From an uncultured Ruminococcus sp. (GTDB taxonomy: Bacteria > Bacillota > Clostridia > Oscillospirales > Ruminococcaceae), in NCBI GenBank assembly GCA_900545285.1, contig UQYK01000032.1, forward strand, positions 1 through 21,133: DNA of 21,133 bases. The letters are read 5' to 3'. Both the position numbers and the translations under genes were made by a program. The notes beneath the pieces were generated by a model. The model did not search any database and was not told the DNA's origin. It worked only from the letters and a program-made list of their open reading frames with translations. This document shows positions 16,278 to 21,133 of the stretch, piece after piece; position 1 is the first letter of the stretch, and the number at the start of each line of letters is the position of its first letter.

Positions 16278-16488
16278 TTACTTCAGCTTTTCTAACTGCA
16301 AAAAACGGTCAAAATCACTCTCATACAGCCGATCCTGAATGATCCGGTACTTCTCAAACTCCGTCTCTGCATAGGTTTTCGCCATGATAGCGCATTTCGA
16401 TGCTGTTGGCCTGTTCCCCGGTTGCTGCTACAAAGGTCAAGTATTCTGCTGCGCCGGAGCGAATAGAGATTTCCTTCTTTTTGCTCAT
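16278..16488 (-). pseudogene. rhuM: Internally deleted rhuM remnant
   Basis: The first 34 codons (MSKKKEISIRSGAAEYLTFV, then ATGEQANSIEMRY) match the N-terminus of RhuM-family proteins, which are normally about 330 residues. The frame then ends at a TGA after ten unrelated codons. In the neighbouring frame the typical RhuM C-terminus appears at once (AKTYAETEFEKYRIIQDRLY, then ESDFDRFLQL) and stops at 16278-16280. About 260 internal codons are therefore missing and the join is out of frame. The start overlaps the hsdM stop as ATGA, and the TIR gene follows 13 bases after the remnant's stop. The intact family carries an N-terminal DNA-binding-like domain, is often found in type I restriction loci, and has no settled function. 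The deletion preserves operon continuity. Confidence 0.82.
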
Positions 16489-18020
16489 AGGCCCAATTCC
16501 TCCAAATACTTTGCCATCTGTGCCTGCACCTGTGCCAGTTCAGCCTCAATATTGGCAATGTTCTGCTTCACCTCGTCGATATCCACCAGTTCTTCCTCCT
16601 CAAAGGTGTCCACATACCGGGGGATATTCAGGTTATAATCATTGTCCGTAATCTCCTTACGGGATGCCCGGTAGCTGTATTTCTCCACATTCTCCCGGGC
16701 TTCGTAGGTCTCCACAATCTTCTTGATATCGCAGGGGCGAAGAATATTCTGATTCTTTCCTTTTTCAAAATTTCCCTCACCGGATGCATCGATGAACAGA
16801 ACATCATCACGGGTACGTCCGGTGCGGAACACCAGAATACAGGCAGGGATACCCGTACCATAGAACAGATTCGCGGGCAGGCCGATGACCGCATCCAACA
16901 GGTTGCTGTCCACCAGCGCCCTGCGAATCTTTCCCTCACTGGCACCGCGGAACAGGACACCATGGGGCAGTACCACTGCCATTCTGCCGTTGTTACCGTC
17001 CAGACTCTTCAGCATATGCAGCACAAAGGCATAGTCACCCTTGGAACTGGGAGGGACGCCAATGTCAAAGCGCTTATAGGCATCCATCGACGCAGTCATC
17101 TTCTCCTGCTTTTTGCCCTTGGCATCCAAACCGGCGTTTGCGAGAAATCCACTGTCCCATTTATCCAGGCTGAATGGAGGATTTGCTACCACCACCTGGA
17201 AACGCATCAGCTGATCGTCCTCAAGATTCTGGGGGTTGGACAAAGTATCGCCCTGCCAAATCCGGGCATCATCAACACCGTGCAGGAACATGTTCATGGT
17301 ACACAGTGCCCAGGTCTGGGCATTTAGTTCCTGGCCGTAAATCGCCACCTTGCCGCTGGGCACTTTCTTATAAGCCTTCAGCAGCAGGCCGCCGCTGCCG
17401 CAGGTCGGATCATAAATGCGGTCATTCTCCTGGGGCTTCACCAGAGAAGCAACCAGTTCAGAAACCTGACTCGGGGTGAAGAACTCACCGCCCTTTTTGC
17501 CAGCATCGGAAGCAAAGTTGGCGATCATATATTCATAGGCATCGCCGATGATATCCGCAGACCCCAACTGCCTGGGACGGAGATCCAAGTCGTGAAAATC
17601 TTCCAGCAAGTTGCGGAGGGTCGCATTTTTCTCCTTAACATCACCAAAATCTACCTGAGAATTAAAATCAATGGCTCGAAAAACATTGCGCAGCTTTCCG
17701 CTGTTGTGTTCTTCAATGTGAGACAAGGCTATGTTAATCTTCTGACCGATTTCATTGTTATTACGCTCACTGTAAAGGAAATCAAAGGTAGATTCTTTAT
17801 CAATCGAAAACCGTTCCCGGCTCATGGCTCGCTCCACACGGCGTTTATCACCGTTATACTGAACCATGTAGTTTTCTCGTTTTTCCTTAGTGACATCACT
17901 CAGGTATTTCACAAAAAGCATAGACAGGATGTAGTCTTTATAACGGGAGCTGTCGATCTTTCCTCGGAAGCTGTCACAGGCCTTCCAGAGGACTCTTTCA
18001 ATATCCGTACGCGTTGTCAT
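16485..18020 (-). CDS. hsdM: Type I DNA methyltransferase subunit HsdM
   Basis: This 511-residue protein has the HsdM N-terminal helical domain (DIERVLWKACDSFRGKIDSS, LFVKYLSDV) and an N6-adenine methylase domain. The SAM-binding motif region is GGEFFTPSQV (177-186) and DPTCGSGGLLLKA (204-216), and catalytic motif IV is NPPF (280-283) in VVANPPFSLDKW. The C-terminal part ends in a coiled region. The frame is intact. ATG 18020 lies one base after the stop of the half-HsdS gene, with GAGAGG inside that gene's end. It methylates adenine in the target set by HsdS and protects host DNA, and forms the M2S core for HsdR. Its stop overlaps the rhuM remnant start by ATGA. Confidence 0.96.
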   Translation of the reverse strand: MTTRTDIERVLWKACDSFRGKIDSSRYKDYILSMLFVKYLSDVTKEKRENYMVQYNGDKRRVERAMSRERFSIDKESTFDFLYSERNNNEIGQKINIALSHIEEHNSGKLRNVFRAIDFNSQVDFGDVKEKNATLRNLLEDFHDLDLRPRQLGSADIIGDAYEYMIANFASDAGKKGGEFFTPSQVSELVASLVKPQENDRIYDPTCGSGGLLLKAYKKVPSGKVAIYGQELNAQTWALCTMNMFLHGVDDARIWQGDTLSNPQNLEDDQLMRFQVVVANPPFSLDKWDSGFLANAGLDAKGKKQEKMTASMDAYKRFDIGVPPSSKGDYAFVLHMLKSLDGNNGRMAVVLPHGVLFRGASEGKIRRALVDSNLLDAVIGLPANLFYGTGIPACILVFRTGRTRDDVLFIDASGEGNFEKGKNQNILRPCDIKKIVETYEARENVEKYSYRASRKEITDNDYNLNIPRYVDTFEEEELVDIDEVKQNIANIEAELAQVQAQMAKYLEELGL

Positions 18021-18021
18021 T

Positions 18022-18612
18022 TCAGTTACCTCTCTTCATGTCAGTAAATACTTGGTTAATCAATAAACCGTAATACTTTTCTTTTTCGGCTGCCAGTTCC
18101 GTCAAAAGCAGGGTTTCCCGATGGGCAAGCCCATTCAGTTCTGCCAAAACCCTTTGGTGTGAAAGCGGGAGCTGGTCTACCTCATAATCCGCAAAATAGC
18201 GAGGTTTTACTGCACCAAGCATGATACTTACTGCACTCTCGGATATTTGCCTCTTGACCGATTGCGAATTGATTAACCAGACCAGGTACTCCGGGAGCAG
18301 CAAGCTTTTGTTTGTTCGAACGACAACAAAACTCGACGGGATTACATAGCCTTCCAGCTGCTCTGTAATCAGCACAGCTGTATACGGAGCAGTCAACCGG
18401 ATTACCACGTCGCCGGTATGTGTCAAATATTCCGGATTCAATGGCTCAACAGAATCAAATGGTTCGCAAAAAGTCGTGTCAATGTATCCGCTGGGATGAA
18501 TGCTTTTTAGATTTAGCAGAGGGTAGCGGCATTCCGTTTTTTCTCGTGCCTGTTTTCTCCCAAGAACCAGTCCGCTCCGAACCAGGGCCATATCTCCTAA
18601 TTTCATTCGCAA
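18022..18612 (-). CDS. Short HsdS-like specificity protein with one target-recognition domain
   Basis: This 196-residue protein starts with MRMKLGDMALVRSGLVLGRK, resembling the opening of a TRD (compare L-x-D-x-x-x-x-x-x-G in HsdS). It has the TRD core YPLLNLKSIHPSGYID, GDVVIRLTAPYTAVLI and EYLVWLINSQSVKRQI, then the VDQLPLSHQRVLAELNGLAH turn into a C-terminal coiled coil (about 155-190). It is half the size of a normal HsdS, and the end is natural, since hsdM starts one base later. RBS GGAG is eight bases before ATG 18612. As first gene of the operon it may act as a dimeric half-subunit, compete with the full-size HsdS, or act as a regulator. Which of these applies cannot be read from sequence. 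Confidence 0.82.
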   Translation of the reverse strand: MRMKLGDMALVRSGLVLGRKQAREKTECRYPLLNLKSIHPSGYIDTTFCEPFDSVEPLNPEYLTHTGDVVIRLTAPYTAVLITEQLEGYVIPSSFVVVRTNKSLLLPEYLVWLINSQSVKRQISESAVSIMLGAVKPRYFADYEVDQLPLSHQRVLAELNGLAHRETLLLTELAAEKEKYYGLLINQVFTDMKRGN

Positions 18613-18619
18613 TTCTCCA

Positions 18620-18734
18620 TGTCTAGAGCAAAATTTAACATACTGTTTTCAAATATCATGCCCTTCTGGGCTTTATTTGCAGTATACACCATTCCCCTCA
18701 AATTGTCAACGTATTTTTTGTCTAGGGCAAAATT
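18620..18734. promoter_or_regulatory. Two 16-bp repeats flanking the restriction operon promoter
   Basis: Plus-strand tgtctagagcaaaatt (18620-18635) and tgtctagggcaaaatt (18719-18734) differ at one position. One lies 9 bases upstream of the -35 box, the other between the transcription start and the RBS of the first gene, 99 bp apart. The upstream copy sits in an imperfect palindrome (TTTTG..CTAG..CAAAA on the minus strand). The arrangement fits an operator pair for a repressor acting by looping or roadblock; the regulator is not in the window. Confidence 0.55.
18681..18709 (-). promoter_or_regulatory. Promoter of the restriction/defence operon
   Basis: Minus-strand -35 TTGACA (18709-18704), 17-base spacer and -10 TATACT (18686-18681). 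It lies about 70 bases upstream of the half-HsdS start and is the only strong promoter I see for the whole minus-strand series down to 8103. Confidence 0.85.
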
Positions 18735-18831
18735 GAACAAGTGCTCTATTTATTCTATCCTTTGTTTGCTCAATATTGGAGCATGAAAACATCTAGCTAT
18801 GAATGGACATCCCCAAAAACAGAAATCCAGG

Positions 18832-18860
18832 TTGATTTTATCCTAAAATTTGATTATGCT
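18832..18860 (+). promoter_or_regulatory. Weak candidate promoter for the plus-strand small ORFs
   Basis: TTGATT (18832-18837), 17-base spacer and TATGCT (18855-18860), followed closely by the RBS GAAGGAGG at 18868-18875. Each hexamer matches consensus at four positions. The rest of 18735-18831 shows no gene. Confidence 0.4.
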
Positions 18861-18883
18861 ATTTGAGGAAGGAGGCTTACTGC

Positions 18884-19030
18884 ATGTGTATCGATAAAAA
18901 CACCGTTTTTCCCAATTCCCTCACCAATCAGGCTGATTCCATGCAGGCAGCATCGGATGATGATGTCCTGGCTGCATCCAGTAAGCTGATGCAGCGCAAT
19001 AAGCATGTGTATGAAGAACTGGCTAAATGA
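18884..19030 (+). CDS. Small protein, possible antitoxin-like ORF
   Basis: This 48-codon ORF has an excellent RBS (GAAGGAGG, eight bases before ATG 18884). The peptide starts MCIDKNTVFPNSL and ends in SSKLMQRNKHVYEELAK. The C-terminal pattern 'L..(Q/R)N...YEELAK' recalls the short antitoxin-like ORFs that precede Doc/Fic toxins in Clostridia. Its stop overlaps the next ORF as ATGA, which indicates translational coupling. It is encoded against the direction of all large genes nearby. It was too short for routine detection. Identity is tentative; the coding call rests on RBS, coupling and the downstream terminator. Confidence 0.5.
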   Translation: MCIDKNTVFPNSLTNQADSMQAASDDDVLAASSKLMQRNKHVYEELAK

Positions 19031-19113
19031 AAGTGTTGACCAAACATCAGGTTTGGATGCTTGCCCGTACACTGTGCTTTGATACGGAAGATTTGCTTGA
19101 AAAGGTAGAATGA
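19027..19113 (+). CDS. 28-residue ORF resembling the N-terminal stub of a Doc/Fic-type toxin
   Basis: ATG 19027 overlaps the previous stop (ATGA). The peptide MKVLTKHQVWMLARTL, ending DTEDLLEKVE, resembles the first 15-20 residues of Doc/Fic toxins, which usually begin like 'M(K/R)xL(T/S)KEQVLxLH'. It stops before any Fic motif (HPFxxGN) could appear. It ends at 19111-19113, inside the start of a strong terminator hairpin. It is either a truncated toxin gene or an unrelated micropeptide. Confidence 0.35.
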   Translation: MKVLTKHQVWMLARTLCFDTEDLLEKVE

Positions 19114-19138
19114 AGCCCGGGTTCAACGCCCGGGCTTC
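19112..19138. terminator. Probable bidirectional terminator
   Basis: A 10-bp perfect stem gaagcccggg / cccgggcttc (19112-19121, 19129-19138) has a 7-base loop. It lies between the convergent small ORFs and the flavin reductase gene (stop 19145-19147). T content after the stem is modest on both strands. Confidence 0.65.
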
Positions 19139-19144
19139 CGCTGT

Positions 19145-19707
19145 TTACTTGAGTTGCACGCCATCGTGGAACGCCTGTCCGACCTTTTCGCCCAGAACCA
19201 AATACTGATTGTTCATGGTGTCAAAGGTGATGGGGCGGAGCTTGCCCACATCCACCTTGCCGTTCTGCCCCAGCACGGATTCGTCAGCAGACACATTGAC
19301 GATCCGCCCTACCAGGCGACAGGTTTCATGGTCGTAGGAGATAACCTCGCACTCCAATGCCATGGGCAGTTCATCGATGAGGGGCGCGTCCACAAATTCG
19401 GACTTCGTTGCGTGGAAACCCGCCTTGGCAAACTTGTCCGGCTCCTTGTTCCCGGACACGAGACCCACATAGTCACAAGCTGCCACATGGTTTGCAGTCG
19501 CCATGGACACCGTGAACGCCTTGCGACTCATCAGGTTCTCGGCAGTCTTATGACCCGAATCTACAAAGATGGTGATTTCTTTTTCCTCGCTGATGCCGCC
19601 CCAGGCCGCATTCATGGCGTTGGGAGTTCCGTCCGCGTTGTATAAGTGCTGATAATAAATACCGGCATGGGGTAACAGATTGCCTTTGCACCAAAGCTTT
19701 TTCTCAT
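19145..19707 (-). pseudogene. Flavin reductase family protein, one frameshift near the N-terminus
   Basis: The frame from about 19640 to 19145 encodes most of a flavin reductase-like FMN-binding protein: ADGTPNAMNAAWGGISEEKE, HKTAENLMSRKAFTVSMATA, CDYVGLVSGNKEPDKFAKAG, ELPMALECEV and VLGEKVGQAFHDG. The proper N-terminus (MRKSFGAKAICYPMPVFIIS) begins at ATG 19707 with GGAGGG seven bases upstream, but in another frame; the two meet at about 19638-19642 (tatacaacgcgg, one base short or two extra). The restored length is about 187 residues, normal for the family. A longer frame starting at 19771 gives an unrelated N-terminus and is not the original start. Either a pseudogene or an assembly error near the contig end. 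Confidence 0.82.
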
Positions 19708-19770
19708 TGTATTTCCCTCCATAACATTTCAAAGAATCCTTTGTTATCGCGAAGAACATTTTTTTCTGCA

Positions 19771-20675
19771 CTACCTACTCGAAAACCACTCGCCAGCAGA
19801 CGCAGACCATTTCTCGTCAAAGGAGCTGCCTTCTACAGCCGCTGTAAAAGGCTTGGTAAGGAAAACACGAATTGTGTACAGTACGGTGCTGTAATCATCG
19901 GTTTTGATATCGACTTTCCGGCAGAATGCACGCCACTTCTTCTGCATGGCTTCATCACCATCGAATGCGACAATCTGCTCAAGTTGTGCTACTGTGAAGG
20001 CATGCTGCGATTGACAAAGGTCTTTCTCAACGCCTCTGTCAGCACTGCTCCGTCAAAGTCGAACTTATTGGCAAGATAATAAATATCGTAGTAATCCTTC
20101 ATGCGGCTGGAGAACTCCATCAGATTCAGGATCGCGTCCAGCTTTTCCGCAATGGTAGTCTCCAGGGAGTATGTATTGACCACAGGGGCATCAAAGCCTT
20201 CCAGCTGGGTGGGGATTTTCCGCTTCTCCTGCTTTGGAACGATGACATCGCCGATACCAAAATCAATGCCGAAAGGTGTCCGAGTGTTTTTGATCCTAGC
20301 CACCACTGTCGCGCCTACACCGGCATACTTCTTGCTCACGGCAATCGGCGCAACACTTTTGATCTCGAAAGTTACAAAATCATTTTCACTGGGAACGGCA
20401 ATAATCTCCTCAAGCACCGCTTTTACCTGCTCCGGGGTATTGGGAATCCTGCGAAGCAGGAAGTCTACATCAACGGTTACCCGGCTGTCAAAATCCGTAA
20501 CCGCATACATGAACAGTCCGCCCTTCAGGACGAAGTTGTCGGCATATCTGGACTTTTCCAGACGGCGCAGGAATTCTTCCTGGCAAAAAAGCTGCAGGCA
20601 CAGTTGGTGACTTCTTCCGCTTGCAGCGGCTTTATTTTTCAGTCTTGCCAGTACGGACGCTGCCATATCAGCCAT
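19771..20675 (-). pseudogene. abiEii: AbiEii-type nucleotidyltransferase toxin with one frameshift
   Basis: Residues 1-223 are in one frame: the NADNFVLKGG-like segment here reads YADNFVLKGGLFMYAVT, followed by the nucleotidyltransferase acidic motif RVTVDVDFLLRR, then FGIDFGIGDVIVP, TIAEKLDAILNL and SRMKDYYDIYYLA. These are the motifs of AbiEii, the type IV toxin of AbiE systems. The frame stops at a TAG just after VNRSMPSQ. One base inserted in ccttc (about 20000) restores FTVAQLEQIVAFDGDEAMQK, KWRAFCRKVD and a C-terminus ending at 19771, giving about 301 residues, normal for the family. The start overlaps the AbiEi stop by 8 bases. The loss of about 75 C-terminal residues would probably inactivate it. 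Confidence 0.85.
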
Positions 20676-21089
20676 TGAGAAGCACCTCCATCAGTTCGAT
20701 TACTTTTTTATAGACGCGCAGCTTCTTTGCGTATATGGAAAGATTGCTCAGGTTCTTTTGGGGATCGTTTGCATAGGCATTCAGTGCCTTGGAAAACAGT
20801 TCTGTATCCAGTCGGGAACGATACTTGAAGCAATCGCAGATTGTACGCTCCCTGTCATATACAGGCAGCGTAACACCATGGAAGTCCCCGGTGGTTTTTC
20901 CAAGCTCATACAGATCCTGCTGAACAAAATAGGTTTGCAGGGGAAGAGCATCCACATCCAGCTTCGTTCTGGATATCGTTCGTGGAACGGCAACAGACCA
21001 CTTGCGCGGGGCAAAGTCACTGTATCCGTAATAGAATAGCGCAGATTCCACGCATACAATGCCTTGGGGAATCAGTGTCACCAGCATCT
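20668..21089 (-). CDS. abiEi: AbiEi-type antitoxin, 5' end missing
   Basis: At least 139 residues are visible. They contain the AbiEi core: ALFYYGYSDFAPRKWSVAVP (target-domain opening), the VTLPVYDRERTICDCFKYR motif (about 74-92), and the helical C-terminus LSIYAKKLRVYKKVIELMEV. The usual N-terminal winged-helix of about 50-60 residues is absent because the genomic sequence ends at 21089, where adapter begins. ATG 21087 is therefore an internal Met, not a start. AbiEi represses its own operon and antagonises AbiEii; the 8-base overlap with abiEii is the usual operon arrangement. Confidence 0.88.
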
Positions 21090-21133
21090 AGATCGGAAGA
21101 GCGTCGTGTAGGGAAAGAGTGTAGATCTCGGTG
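21090..21133. other. Illumina adapter contamination
   Basis: From 21090 the sequence begins AGATCGGAAGAGCGTCGTG and continues through GGGAAAGAGTGTAGATCTCG to the window end. This is the reverse complement of the TruSeq universal adapter. It is not genomic and marks the contig end. Confidence 0.97.

Overview
The window looks like part of a Bacillota (Clostridia) genome, probably a gut Oscillospiraceae or Lachnospiraceae relative. The basis is the protein families (GHKL/LytTR two-component system with an ABC-2 exporter, AdhE remnant, AbiE), strong AGGAGG ribosome binding sites and mixed GC content. It appears to be the end of a short-read contig: the last 44 bases (21090-21133) are Illumina adapter, not genome.

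Left part (1-7800, probably chromosomal). The tail of a PepSY-domain protein is followed by a terminator. Next is a junction between the 3' end of an unidentified minus-strand gene, with its own terminator, and a decayed C-terminal piece of an AdhE-type alcohol dehydrogenase. Then comes a minus-strand unit: LytTR response regulator, GHKL histidine kinase, and after a hairpin and a good promoter, two ABC-2 permeases and an ATPase. Upstream of it lies an IS66 remnant (broken tnpA, intact tnpB, no tnpC).

Boundary (7500-8100). There is no gene here. The region holds the 3' half of a CAU-anticodon, initiator-like tRNA, which I read as the attachment scar of an integrated element. A tRNA-type terminator and a 16-bp direct repeat lie on the left and CTATCCCC repeats on the right. 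By the geometry of tRNA integration, the element should extend rightwards, past the contig end.

Island (8100-21089). One minus-strand operon of about 10.5 kb runs from a near-consensus promoter at 18681-18709, which is flanked by two 16-bp repeats. In transcription order it carries a single-TRD half HsdS, HsdM, an internally deleted rhuM, a TIR-like (PF10137 type) protein, a two-TRD HsdS, HsdR, a YgjP/DUF45 metallopeptidase, a DUF2971 protein and a CoiA-like protein. It is a type I restriction-modification system with a possible abortive-infection TIR effector and three uncharacterised accessory genes embedded in it. Beyond it are a tiny plus-strand two-ORF unit that looks like the stub of a Doc/Fic-type toxin-antitoxin pair, a frameshifted flavin reductase, and an AbiE pair in which the AbiEii toxin is frameshifted and the AbiEi antitoxin is cut by the adapter.

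The large restriction genes and ABC genes are intact, whereas adhE, tnpA, rhuM, flavin reductase and abiEii are all broken. This suggests decay of accessory genes rather than uniform sequencing error, although the abiEii and flavin reductase breaks lie near the contig end and should be verified.
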